From NCBI GenBank assembly GCA_023457295.1, contig JAEWLZ010000037.1, forward strand, positions 1 through 10,290: DNA of 10,290 nucleotides. The letters run 5' to 3'. The position numbers and the translations under genes were made by a program. The stretch is from Cyanobacteria bacterium OH_PDB_112 (lineage in GTDB: Bacteria > Cyanobacteriota > Vampirovibrionia > Gastranaerophilales > CAJFVJ01). The notes under the pieces were generated by a model. It searched no databases, was not told where the DNA came from, and saw only the letters and a program-made list of their open reading frames with translations. Below, in pieces: positions 1 to 6,534 of this stretch. Within the stretch, counting starts at the first letter, position 1, and each line of letters begins with the position of its first letter.

Positions 1-8
1 GTTGTGAG

Positions 9-500
9 ATGGCACAACCTTGTTGTCAAACACCTGCGCCTTGTGAGTGTGTAAAACCTGATTGTACGTGTTGCCATAAATATAGCGGTTGTAATTCTAA
101 TGTAATTGATTTGGACAAAGCTTGTGAAAAAACTTCTTATGAAATTATTGCTCATTCTCGTAAATTAAGTAAATTTGAGCGGATTGTAAAACAAGCTTGT
201 ATGGAAGATTATTTAGAATGCGGTAATTATATTGCATTAGTGCCAACAAATTGCGCATTAAAAGGACTAAAATTTAAATGCCCTGATGCTGCAAAAAAAT
301 TCGTTTTAGAACATTTGGCGGATGCAAAGATTTATCCTAACGAACTTTGCACATATTCATCAATCAAAACACTTTGCGGTAAAGAATTTTGTGTTACAAA
401 AGAGTGTGATAAAACAAGAATCGGCAGAGCAGTTGTTATTGTTGAAAATGTAAAAACTCAGAATGGAAGAATTTATATTCTTGATAGAAAATTGAAATAA
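9..500 (+). CDS. Cysteine-rich protein with degenerate fasciclin (FAS1)-like domain
   Basis: A 163-residue protein with 17 cysteines and no signal peptide or membrane segment. Two parts are visible. Residues 1-39 are a Cys-rich head with nine cysteines (5, 6, 12, 14, 19, 21, 22, 28, 39), including CEC and CTCCH, resembling a metal-binding or metallothionein-like segment. Residues about 42-163 follow the layout of a FAS1 domain: an opening helix pair, an ALVPTN segment (76-81) where FAS1 has FAPT(D/N), a helix with H102 where FAS1 has YH, a TLCGKEF strand (121-127) where FAS1 has TLnG, and a closing NGRIYILD (152-159) matching the family's NGVIHVID. The FAS1 call is by eye and the match is divergent. 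Function unknown; metal binding or redox is inference. Only 8 bases precede the ATG and the frame is open upstream (Cys-Glu), so the true start may lie outside the window. It ends 20 nt before a terminator. Confidence 0.75.
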   Translation: MAQPCCQTPAPCECVKPDCTCCHKYSGCNSNVIDLDKACEKTSYEIIAHSRKLSKFERIVKQACMEDYLECGNYIALVPTNCALKGLKFKCPDAAKKFVLEHLADAKIYPNELCTYSSIKTLCGKEFCVTKECDKTRIGRAVVIVENVKTQNGRIYILDRKLK

Positions 501-520
501 AAGTGAGTTGTCAGTCATTT

Positions 521-550
521 AAAAAGCCCTCTGATTTTAGAGGGCTTTTT
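521..550. terminator. Bidirectional rho-independent terminator
   Basis: A perfect 12-bp inverted repeat (521-532 with 539-550) around a 6-nt loop. The core is GCCCTCT/AGAGGGC, flanked by five A on the left and five T on the right, so either strand gives a GC-rich stem followed by a U run. It lies between the stop of the Cys-rich gene (500) and the stop of lpxA (557), which converge on it, and so can end both transcripts. Confidence 0.92.
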
Positions 551-556
551 ATTAAA

Positions 557-1369
557 TTAGTTTTCTTCCGCAAGTTCCGTTGTCTGTGTTTTGCCTGCGG
601 CTTTAATAATTCCTCGCTTGCTACTTTTTATAAAATCTACAAGATGTTTTACGTGTTCATTTGAACAGTCAATTTCGTTTTCGATTTGTTCGATAGCCTG
701 AGATGTGTTAAGTCCTGAATGGAAAAGAATTTTATAAGCCTCTTTTATCAGATTTCTATCTTCTAATGAAAGCCCTTTTCTTTTCATTCCCACAGTATTC
801 ATTCCTGCGATTTTTGCTGGTCGACCATCAGTTTTTGCAAAAGGCGGAATGTCTTGTCTTGAACCTGAAAAACCACTCATAATTACCATTTTACCTATTT
901 TGCAATTCTGGTGAATTACGATTGTTCCGCCCAAAAAAGCTCCTGTTTCTACTAAAACATGCCCTGCCAAGATGACGCCGTTTGCAAGAATTACATTGTC
1001 CTCAAGAACAGTGTTGTGTCCTACATGTGAATTTATCATCAAAAGACAGTTATCGCCGACTTTTGTAACTCCTTCTTTGGCGGCGCGGTTGATGGTAACA
1101 TATTCGCGGACTTGGGTGTTTTTACCTATAATAACACCTGTTTTTTCGCCTTTGTAGCTTAAATCTTGCGGTTCTGTTCCGACAATAGCACCTGAGTAAA
1201 TAATAGTATTTTCTCCGATATGAGCATTTTCAATATATGCGTTCGGTCGAATTACAACACCTTTTTCAAGAGTTACATTTTCTCCGATGACGGTAAAAGC
1301 ACCTATTTCAACGTCTTCTGCTATTTTTGCGTCAGGGCTAATTACTGCTGTGCTGTGAATTTTGCTCAT
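557..1369 (-). CDS. lpxA: Acyl-ACP:UDP-N-acetylglucosamine O-acyltransferase (LpxA)
   Basis: LpxA performs the first step of lipid A synthesis in the cytoplasm, moving a 3-hydroxyacyl chain from ACP to the 3-OH of UDP-GlcNAc. The 270-residue protein begins MSKIHSTAVI and is a left-handed beta helix of hexapeptide repeats to about residue 185, then a helical C-terminal domain. The MINSHVGHN motif (112-119) carries H115 and H118, the equivalents of E. coli H122 and catalytic H125; H137 and H153 match H144 and H160. Thirteen residues after H153 is G166, at the place of the E. coli acyl-chain ruler G173. An in-frame ATG at 1453 would add 28 residues lying inside fabZ. I reject it because MSKIH matches the family N-terminus and has AAGAGG 5 nt upstream. 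Last gene of the lpx cluster, 14 nt after fabZ and 6 nt from the terminator. No lpxB follows. Confidence 0.96.
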   Translation of the reverse strand: MSKIHSTAVISPDAKIAEDVEIGAFTVIGENVTLEKGVVIRPNAYIENAHIGENTIIYSGAIVGTEPQDLSYKGEKTGVIIGKNTQVREYVTINRAAKEGVTKVGDNCLLMINSHVGHNTVLEDNVILANGVILAGHVLVETGAFLGGTIVIHQNCKIGKMVIMSGFSGSRQDIPPFAKTDGRPAKIAGMNTVGMKRKGLSLEDRNLIKEAYKILFHSGLNTSQAIEQIENEIDCSNEHVKHLVDFIKSSKRGIIKAAGKTQTTELAEEN

Positions 1370-1374
1370 AAAAA

Positions 1375-1380
1375 CCTCTT
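1375..1380 (-). promoter_or_regulatory. Ribosome binding site deciding the lpxA start
   Basis: AAGAGG on the minus strand, 5 nt before the ATG at 1369, in the short gap after the fabZ stop. It supports the 270-residue LpxA over the longer frame that opens at 1453 inside fabZ. Confidence 0.75.
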
Positions 1381-1383
1381 TTT

Positions 1384-1830
1384 CTATTGTATAGCGCAGG
1401 TTAGTTCTGCTTCTGTTACCAAAGCTCCATCGACATATGCGCAGCATTTGCATTTTGCGATAGGTCCTCTCATTTTGATAAGTTCTGATGTCATTTCAAG
1501 TTTGTCTCCGGGCAAGACTATTTTTTTGAATCTTACATTATCTATTCCTGCAAATAAGCCTAATTTTCCTTTGTATTCGGGTTTAGTCATCAAAATACAA
1601 ATACTCAACTGAGCCATCGCTTCAATTTGAAGAACTCCTGGCATTACAGGATTGTTTGGAAAATGCCCTTGGAAAAATTCTTCGTTCATAGTTAAATTTT
1701 TGTATCCTTCAGCTCTTTCTCCAGGAATACATTTTGTTATTCTATCCACCAACAAAAAAGGATATCGGTGCGGAAGTATTTCCATAATTTGTTTTATATC
1801 AAGCGTTAAAATTTCTTTTTCTTCACTCAT
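1384..1830 (-). CDS. fabZ: (3R)-hydroxyacyl-ACP dehydratase (FabZ)
   Basis: FabZ dehydrates (3R)-hydroxyacyl-ACP to trans-2-enoyl-ACP in type II fatty acid synthesis. It competes with LpxA and LpxD for hydroxyacyl-ACP, which explains its place in lipid A clusters. At 148 residues it is the usual length and a single hot-dog fold. The family signature HRYPFLLVDR is at 21-30, GHFPNNPVMPGV at 55-66 includes catalytic H56, and the following helix carries catalytic E70 (QIEAMAQ). The start ATG overlaps the lpxC stop in an ATGA arrangement (4 nt), and a strong AGGAGA site (1837-1842) lies 6 nt upstream inside the end of lpxC, so translation is probably coupled. Nothing unusual was seen. Confidence 0.97.
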   Translation of the reverse strand: MSEEKEILTLDIKQIMEILPHRYPFLLVDRITKCIPGERAEGYKNLTMNEEFFQGHFPNNPVMPGVLQIEAMAQLSICILMTKPEYKGKLGLFAGIDNVRFKKIVLPGDKLEMTSELIKMRGPIAKCKCCAYVDGALVTEAELTCAIQ

Positions 1831-2642
1831 TTTAGTTCTCCTATTAACAATTCTTTATTCAAAATTTTTGCTATTTCAACATGCGAAGAATGCCCCGCTT
1901 GTTTTGCTATTATTGTAGCTTTAAGGTCAGGTAGATTTATGCCTGCGAGTTTTAAATCTCCCGTCAAATCTAAAATTTTATGCTTAATCGGTTCAAGCTC
2001 TGAACGAAGCTCACTTGTGTAACCGTCATCTGTCAAGCCAAGAGTATTATCAAAGCTCACACCTTTTGCCAATCCCATTTGCTGAAATTTTTCAAGATCC
2101 TTTAAGTATCCAAAGGTTCTCGCTTCGATTATTTCTTCTGTATTGTCAAATTTTGTTTCTACCCACTTTTGTTTTAGGTCAGGATGGTTAAAATCCAGTA
2201 AATACGTTACTTTTAGCTCATCAGAAGGTAAAATGGCAATAACTGTATCGCCGTTGACATAGCTTATTGGTTTATCAATGGATATGCCGCAAAAAGTTCT
2301 TTCAAAACCTGCTTCTGAGAAAAGCTCAACCCATTTTTTTGCACTTCCGTCAAAAATCGGCATTTCTATATTTGAAACACATACATCAAGGCTGTCTATA
2401 CCGCAAAATGCACAGGCTGCCAAGAAATGTTCTACAAGCCTGATTTGACCAAATTGGTTAGCAAGGACGACGCAATTTTGCGTTGAAACAACACTCTCCG
2501 CACTTGCAATTACAGGTTCTTTGGCATTTTGTACAAAAAACTTTATTCCTTTTGTTTGAGAAGGTAATATTGTTACATTGCAGTCTTCACCACTCATCAA
2601 GGCTTTTCCTGATATTTCAATTTGGTTCAAAATACTTCCCAT
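1827..2642 (-). CDS. lpxC: UDP-3-O-acyl-N-acetylglucosamine deacetylase (LpxC)
   Basis: LpxC is the zinc amidase that commits UDP-3-O-acyl-GlcNAc to lipid A. The 271-residue protein is shorter than E. coli LpxC (305). Catalytic elements are present: VEHFLAA with E71 and zinc ligand H72 (E. coli E78/H79), DGSAKKW at 98-104, EARTFGYLKDLE at 173-184, KHKILDLTGDL with zinc ligands H221 and D225 (E. coli H238/D242), and the AGHSSH motif with H251 (E. coli H265). The N-terminal motif usually written GLHSG or GLHTG reads ALMSG (14-18), so Met16 stands where E. coli has His19. The start ATG shares one base with the lpxD stop (TAATG), suggesting translational coupling; the best upstream purine tract (GGAG) is about 12 nt away and weak. 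The identification is secure; only the effect of Met16 is uncertain. Confidence 0.96.
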   Translation of the reverse strand: MGSILNQIEISGKALMSGEDCNVTILPSQTKGIKFFVQNAKEPVIASAESVVSTQNCVVLANQFGQIRLVEHFLAACAFCGIDSLDVCVSNIEMPIFDGSAKKWVELFSEAGFERTFCGISIDKPISYVNGDTVIAILPSDELKVTYLLDFNHPDLKQKWVETKFDNTEEIIEARTFGYLKDLEKFQQMGLAKGVSFDNTLGLTDDGYTSELRSELEPIKHKILDLTGDLKLAGINLPDLKATIIAKQAGHSSHVEIAKILNKELLIGELK

Positions 2643-3733
2643 TATTCTTGTGACTCCACAAACTGGTCTAGCATGGGTTTGTATTTTTTAAATTCTTTGA
2701 TTAACATTTCTGCATCTTTTAGAGTTTTCATCTGTTTGATATATTCTTTGCGAGGCATTGCAGGTGTTCCAAAAACAATACTTTTGCGAGGAATACTTTT
2801 GCTTACTCCTGATTGAGCCATTACGATAGAATCTTCACCTATGTTGATGTGATCAGCCATGCCTACTTGACCCGCTAAAACAACCCTGTCGCCGACATTA
2901 CAACTGCCCGCCACACCTACTTGTGAAATAATCATACAGTTTTCACCGATTTTGCAGTTGTGGGCAATCATTACAAGGTTATCGATTTTTGTTCCTTTGC
3001 CTATAACTGTGTTTTCAACTGTTCCGCGGTCAATTGTTGCATTTGCGCCAATTTCAACATCATCTTTAATTTCGACAGAGCCTATTGAAGGAATTTTATA
3101 GATTTTTTGCTGTTTAAAATCGCCTTCCAAATTACCTTGTTCTTTTGCAGTTTCAACAGTTCCTGGAGTTTCTGTTACAAAACTGAACCCGTCCGCGCCT
3201 ATGCTTGCGCCATGGTGAATAATGACGTTATTACCGATTTTTACAAAATCTCCGATATTTACACCAGGGTGAAACATACAATTGTCGCCGATTTTAGAAC
3301 CTTGACCGACATAAACGTTTGCAATAAGTTTTACATTTTTACCTATTTTGACATTGCGTGCAATAACAACATTTGGTCCGATTGATACGTTTTCACCAAG
3401 TTCTGCCGTAGGGTCTATAACCGCAGAAGGATGTATTCCTGAATGAGTTTGGGGAGGAACATAAAACAAATGCAGCAACTTCATCATTGCCAAACGCGGA
3501 CGTTCTACTTCAATCGTTGAAATATGTTCTAGAGAAACACCCAAAGGTACTAAAGCAGCTTTGGCATCGCTCATGTGTAAATTATGAATTTCTTCCTCGG
3601 AAAGAGCTAAAGCAAGTGTATTGTCATCAGCAGCAAGAGGTGGGGAAAGTTTGGTTATTTTTACATCTTCAACTTTGCTCAAAATCCCGCCAATAATGTT
3701 ACTTATTTCATCGAGTGAATAACTCTTTGTCAT
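2642..3733 (-). CDS. lpxD: UDP-3-O-(3-hydroxyacyl)glucosamine N-acyltransferase (LpxD)
   Basis: LpxD adds the second hydroxyacyl chain, to the 2-amino group of UDP-3-O-acyl-glucosamine, directly after LpxC. The 363-residue protein has an N-terminal uridine-binding domain (about 1-98), a left-handed beta helix of hexapeptide repeats (about 100-315) and a C-terminal helix (about 330-360). Recognised motifs are HHGASIGADGFSF (173-185), IDRGTV (234-239) and DNLVMIAHN (251-259), whose H258 corresponds to the catalytic His of E. coli LpxD (H239). Between GADGFSF and IGSVEIKDDVEIGA lies a segment of about 28 residues, rich in Glu, Lys and Gln, longer than in E. coli. The ATG at 3733 has GGGAGAAG 8 nt upstream (3742-3749). 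It appears to be the first gene of the lpx set, after a 92-bp gap carrying a candidate promoter. Confidence 0.96.
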   Translation of the reverse strand: MTKSYSLDEISNIIGGILSKVEDVKITKLSPPLAADDNTLALALSEEEIHNLHMSDAKAALVPLGVSLEHISTIEVERPRLAMMKLLHLFYVPPQTHSGIHPSAVIDPTAELGENVSIGPNVVIARNVKIGKNVKLIANVYVGQGSKIGDNCMFHPGVNIGDFVKIGNNVIIHHGASIGADGFSFVTETPGTVETAKEQGNLEGDFKQQKIYKIPSIGSVEIKDDVEIGANATIDRGTVENTVIGKGTKIDNLVMIAHNCKIGENCMIISQVGVAGSCNVGDRVVLAGQVGMADHINIGEDSIVMAQSGVSKSIPRKSIVFGTPAMPRKEYIKQMKTLKDAEMLIKEFKKYKPMLDQFVESQE

Positions 3734-3768
3734 GTTTTTTTCTTCTCCCTATTCTATTCTTATTTTTT

Positions 3769-3797
3769 ATTTTACGTCAAAAAAACTGCTTCCGCAA
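3769..3797 (-). promoter_or_regulatory. Candidate sigma70-type promoter for lpxD-lpxC-fabZ-lpxA
   Basis: In the 92-bp gap before lpxD the minus strand has TTGCGG (3797-3792), a 17-nt spacer and TAAAAT (3774-3769). This would start transcription near 3762, with a leader of about 29 nt that includes the lpxD ribosome binding site. A second pairing, TTGACG (3780-3775) with TAGAAT (3756-3751) at 18 nt, is a good match by sequence but would start inside the ribosome binding site, so it is less likely. No terminator hairpin was found in this gap, so read-through from upstream is also possible. The call rests on hexamer matching in AT-rich DNA. Confidence 0.45.
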
Positions 3798-3825
3798 AAA
3801 AGTTAAGAAGTTGTTAGAAAGTTAT

Positions 3826-4920
3826 TTAAGGCAAAACTTCAAAATAGCAAAAATTATCTATTTGAAGAGTTTTCCCTTTTTTAAAATCCACAGCTTTTTT
3901 AAAAATCGGTCCGTCATAAACAAATGTGTGGAATTCTCCGTTTTCGCCGCAAGGGTCAATGTTTTCTGGTAAATCCTTTATGAATTGCTCATCAATTTCT
4001 CTTCCTACAAAAGACTTATCAAGAACATTTGTATCCACGCAGGTCAAAATAGCTTTAAAGCCTAAATTTACAAAATCATTTATATTTTTTACCGTATCTG
4101 TTTTCCAAATAGGATAAACTGAATTCATTCCTATTTTTTCCAGACATTTAATCCGAAAATCCCTCAAATCCTCAAGATAAATATCGCCGTATGCGATAAT
4201 GTCAATGCCTGTATTTTTCAGGTGGGATTCGAGTTTTTGGGCGTATTCATCAATATTTTCGCTCTTTGAAATAAATGCCTTATAAATAGGGATTCCTATT
4301 GCTTTTGCCTGAAGTTCCAATAATTCTTCCGGAATTGCGTGAAAATTAACCCGTTTGTACTCTTCAGATAAGGTGGTAAAAAGGCATTCGATAGAATATA
4401 TTTTCTCTTGCACTAATTTGTATAGGGCTAAGGCGCTGTCCTTCCCTCCACTCCAGGAAAATAATATTTGTGGATTTGCAATTATCTCACCGTTTGAAAG
4501 ATCAAAATGCCAATATTCTTCAATATCGTCCCCACCCCAATAGTATCCCATAGACTGCCAAATTCTTCCTATTTTTGTGTATTTTTCAGAATTAGCCAAA
4601 TTATTATCGACAATAATATCTATTGCTCTGCCAAATTCATGCTCACTTGTACCTGGAATTGCAATCTGGCAAGCAGGATATTTTTCGGCATAAAGGTTAT
4701 AAATTTCCGTTTCTTCCTCAAAAGACCTTCTGCCCGAAACAATATCAAAAAAAAGCCCTTCTCTACGACAGTTTTGGTACAATTCTATTGTCTTTTCCTG
4801 CATAAGTGGAGTCAATTTTTCTATTTTTTGTATATTTTTTTCACCTATATAATTTAGTAATTCTTTAGGCAAAAATTTTAATTTATTATTTTTTTTGTTC
4901 GAAATTGCTGTTTTTTGCAT
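3826..4920 (-). CDS. Fusion: M15 peptidoglycan peptidase domain + DUF71/COG2102 PP-loop ATPase
   Basis: One uninterrupted frame holds two unrelated enzyme domains. Residue numbers here count from a TTG at 4938. The first domain (about 35-150) is an M15-type metallopeptidase (LD-carboxypeptidase / L-Ala-D-Glu endopeptidase group): SGRRS (68-72), SEHEFGRAID (98-107) with zinc ligands H100 and D107, then WGGDD and EYWHFDL with catalytic E141 and ligand H144. It has no signal peptide. The second (about 158-370) is a PP-loop ATP-binding domain of the DUF71/Dph6 family: SWSGGKDSA (161-169), IIAYGDIYLEDLRDFR (247-262) and DPCGENGEFHTF (328-339). Eukaryotic and archaeal relatives are diphthine-ammonia ligases. 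Bacteria lack diphthamide, and a B12-salvage role has been proposed for some bacterial members, so the substrate here is unknown. I prefer the ATG at 4920 (364 residues); neither it nor the TTG has a clear ribosome binding site. The gene lies 1-19 nt downstream of rfaE2. Confidence 0.85.
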   Translation of the reverse strand: MQKTAISNKKNNKLKFLPKELLNYIGEKNIQKIEKLTPLMQEKTIELYQNCRREGLFFDIVSGRRSFEEETEIYNLYAEKYPACQIAIPGTSEHEFGRAIDIIVDNNLANSEKYTKIGRIWQSMGYYWGGDDIEEYWHFDLSNGEIIANPQILFSWSGGKDSALALYKLVQEKIYSIECLFTTLSEEYKRVNFHAIPEELLELQAKAIGIPIYKAFISKSENIDEYAQKLESHLKNTGIDIIAYGDIYLEDLRDFRIKCLEKIGMNSVYPIWKTDTVKNINDFVNLGFKAILTCVDTNVLDKSFVGREIDEQFIKDLPENIDPCGENGEFHTFVYDGPIFKKAVDFKKGKTLQIDNFCYFEVLP

Positions 4921-4939
4921 AAGCTTTGACTTGCACAAC

Positions 4940-5410
4940 TTAAGAAAGTTTCATTTTTTCTATAGTAGCGGTTGTTGATTTTCCTTCGACAAAATTGATA
5001 AAAACCAATTGTCCTCCGTTTTCTTGGATTACCTTCGTTTCAGGTAAATTTTCAGGATTATAGTCACCGCCTTTTGTGTGAATATCGGGTTTTACAATTT
5101 CTATCAAATTACAAGGTGTATCTTCCTCAAAAATCACTACATAATCCACGCATCCAAGGGCAGCGAGAACTTCTGCTCTGTCATCTTCCGAGTTTAAAGG
5201 ACGGGTTTCACCTTTGAGCCTTTTAACCGAAGCATCAGAGTTGAGGTATACAACCAAAATATCACCTTGTTTTTTAGATTCTTGTAAGTATCTAACATGT
5301 CCGACATGCAAAATATCAAAACATCCGTTTGTGCTTACAATAGTTTTATTTTGTGATTTTTCGGCGCTTATTATTTCCGAAATATTTTTTTTGTCTATTA
5401 CTTTGCCCAT
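4940..5410 (-). CDS. rfaE2: D-glycero-beta-D-manno-heptose 1-phosphate adenylyltransferase (RfaE2 / HldE C-terminal domain)
   Basis: This cytoplasmic nucleotidyltransferase makes ADP-D-glycero-beta-D-manno-heptose from heptose 1-phosphate and ATP, the activated sugar for the LPS inner core (and for surface-layer glycans in some bacteria). The 156-residue protein matches only the second domain of bifunctional E. coli HldE; no kinase domain is in the window, so kinase and epimerase must be encoded elsewhere. Motifs are TNGCFDILHVGHVRYL (27-42) with the HxGH signature H35/H38, KGETRPLNSEDDRAEVLAAL (66-85), KPDIHTKGGDY (107-117) and the nucleotide-binding end GKSTTATI (143-150). It starts 1 nt after the stop of the PPIase gene, with a weak AAAGGA upstream inside that gene. 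Membership in the transcription unit with the PPIase and the lpx genes fits an LPS role. Confidence 0.94.
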   Translation of the reverse strand: MGKVIDKKNISEIISAEKSQNKTIVSTNGCFDILHVGHVRYLQESKKQGDILVVYLNSDASVKRLKGETRPLNSEDDRAEVLAALGCVDYVVIFEEDTPCNLIEIVKPDIHTKGGDYNPENLPETKVIQENGGQLVFINFVEGKSTTATIEKMKLS

Positions 5411-5411
5411 T

Positions 5412-6521
5412 TTATTTTTTTAATCCTTTTACTTTTGTCTGCGAAAAATTTTTGGCAATTTCTTTGAGTTGCTCTTCTATTACTTTAGGGTCATAGGCAG
5501 GGTCTTTATATTTGATATCAGCTTTTGCCTGTTTGCTTGTTATATAAGCTTGGAAAGCCTTATTGCGCTTATCTTGAGTTAATTTTGTTTTAATTTCTTC
5601 TTTTATTTCATCGAAAGGCAGAACGCCTGCTTCTTTTCTGTCTGTAACTTTGATTATGTGAAAGCCGTAATCCGTTTTTACAACAGTATCATATACCATA
5701 CTTGGCTTGGTATTAAAAGCTGCCTGAGAGAAAGGTCTTGTCATGTCTTCAAAAGAAAAGAATCCTAAATCCCCACCTTTTGGAGCTGTTTGGAAATCTT
5801 CCGAATATTGTTTTGCTAATTTTTCAAAATTTTCAGGATTTGTTTTTACCTGATTTAAAATACCTGTGGCTTTTGATTTCAATTCTGCCATTTTTTGGTC
5901 TGCTTTTCTTGTTGCTTCAAGCTCAGATATATTTTTATTCTGTTTGATTATTCCGTTTAATATGTCATCTTCGTTGGCCATAATTAGGATATGAGAAGCG
6001 CGAACTTTTTTAGGCTGATTGAAAAGCTGCATTTTATTTTTCTCATAAAAACTTTTTGCTTCAGAGTCAGAAGTACCCGTCATAGGTGCAATTTTATCTA
6101 TAAGTTTGTTAATGGAAATCTCTTCTTTAAGAGTATTTTTAAATTCATCATTTGAAATTCCGTAAATATTTTTCAAGAATTTATCAAACTGTTCTTTGCC
6201 TCCCATCTGAGAGTAAGCATCAGTTAAGGCTTTGTTTAGTTCTATATCTGAAACTTTTATTTGATGCTTTTTAATTTCTTCTTTAATTAGTTGTTTAATT
6301 ACAAGTTCACTTATTACATTATGTTTTAGTATCAAATATAATCCTTGGTTTTTATCGGGATTTATATTTGAAGTATTTTGTCTTTTGAAAAGTTCATCAA
6401 AATCTTTTTGAGTTATTTTTTGTCCGTTAACTGTTATAAGAGCTTTATCCGTCTTAAAAAGCGAACAGCCGGTGCAAAAAATAGCTATAAAACAAATAAA
6501 AATCGATAAAAACTTTTTCAT
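5412..6521 (-). CDS. Parvulin-type peptidyl-prolyl cis-trans isomerase lipoprotein (SurA/PrsA-like)
   Basis: Likely an exported folding factor. The 369-residue protein opens with a Lys-Lys start and hydrophobic stretch (3-17), then FCTGC, with C19 as probable lipidated cysteine; position -3 is Cys rather than the usual Leu, so the lipobox is imperfect. Residues about 28-165 form a SurA_N-like helical chaperone region. Residues about 171-296 form a PpiC rotamase domain: RASHILI (174-180), FEKLAKQYSED (232-242), GGDLGFFSFEDMTRPF (249-264) and YGFHIIKVTDR (285-295). About 30 charged residues (184-216) are inserted after the first strand. The C-terminal region is Lys-rich and helical. The start has AAGGAG 7 nt upstream, overlapping the mfd stop. 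In an outer-membrane organism, help in folding envelope proteins is the reasonable inference; I cannot tell SurA, PpiD and PrsA assignments apart, so no symbol is given. Confidence 0.9.
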   Translation of the reverse strand: MKKFLSIFICFIAIFCTGCSLFKTDKALITVNGQKITQKDFDELFKRQNTSNINPDKNQGLYLILKHNVISELVIKQLIKEEIKKHQIKVSDIELNKALTDAYSQMGGKEQFDKFLKNIYGISNDEFKNTLKEEISINKLIDKIAPMTGTSDSEAKSFYEKNKMQLFNQPKKVRASHILIMANEDDILNGIIKQNKNISELEATRKADQKMAELKSKATGILNQVKTNPENFEKLAKQYSEDFQTAPKGGDLGFFSFEDMTRPFSQAAFNTKPSMVYDTVVKTDYGFHIIKVTDRKEAGVLPFDEIKEEIKTKLTQDKRNKAFQAYITSKQAKADIKYKDPAYDPKVIEEQLKEIAKNFSQTKVKGLKK

Positions 6522-6528
6522 TATAAAA

Positions 6529-6534
6529 CTCCTT
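6529..6534 (-). promoter_or_regulatory. Ribosome binding site of the PPIase gene, overlapping the mfd stop
   Basis: AAGGAG on the minus strand, whose two leading A bases are the last two of the mfd stop codon (TAAGGAG). It sits 7 nt before the ATG at 6521. The arrangement places the terminating ribosome on the next initiation site, consistent with coupled expression. Confidence 0.75.

Noticed and set aside
9..125. True metallothionein
   Set aside because: The Cys cluster is similar in density, but the rest of the protein is a larger FAS1-like domain, so a simple metallothionein call would mislead.
1370..1453. Longer LpxA frame starting at 1453 (28 extra residues)
   Set aside because: The extra segment lies inside fabZ, does not look like LpxA, and the ATG at 1369 has its own ribosome binding site and the family N-terminus MSKIH.
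1220..1612. Open frame of 130 codons on the plus strand across lpxA and fabZ
   Set aside because: It is antisense to two secure genes, and its composition reflects their codons rather than a protein family.
3751..3780. TTGACG-18-TAGAAT promoter before lpxD
   Set aside because: Good hexamers, but the predicted start would fall inside the lpxD ribosome binding site; the TTGCGG-17-TAAAAT pair gives a workable leader.
3781..3825. Possible terminator after the fusion gene
   Set aside because: T runs are present on the minus strand, but no stable GC-rich stem precedes them, so termination here is not supported.
4921..4938. TTG start at 4938 for the fusion gene, adding six residues
   Set aside because: It is possible and 1 nt after the rfaE2 stop, but has no ribosome binding site and the ATG at 4920 is the more common codon. 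Not settled.
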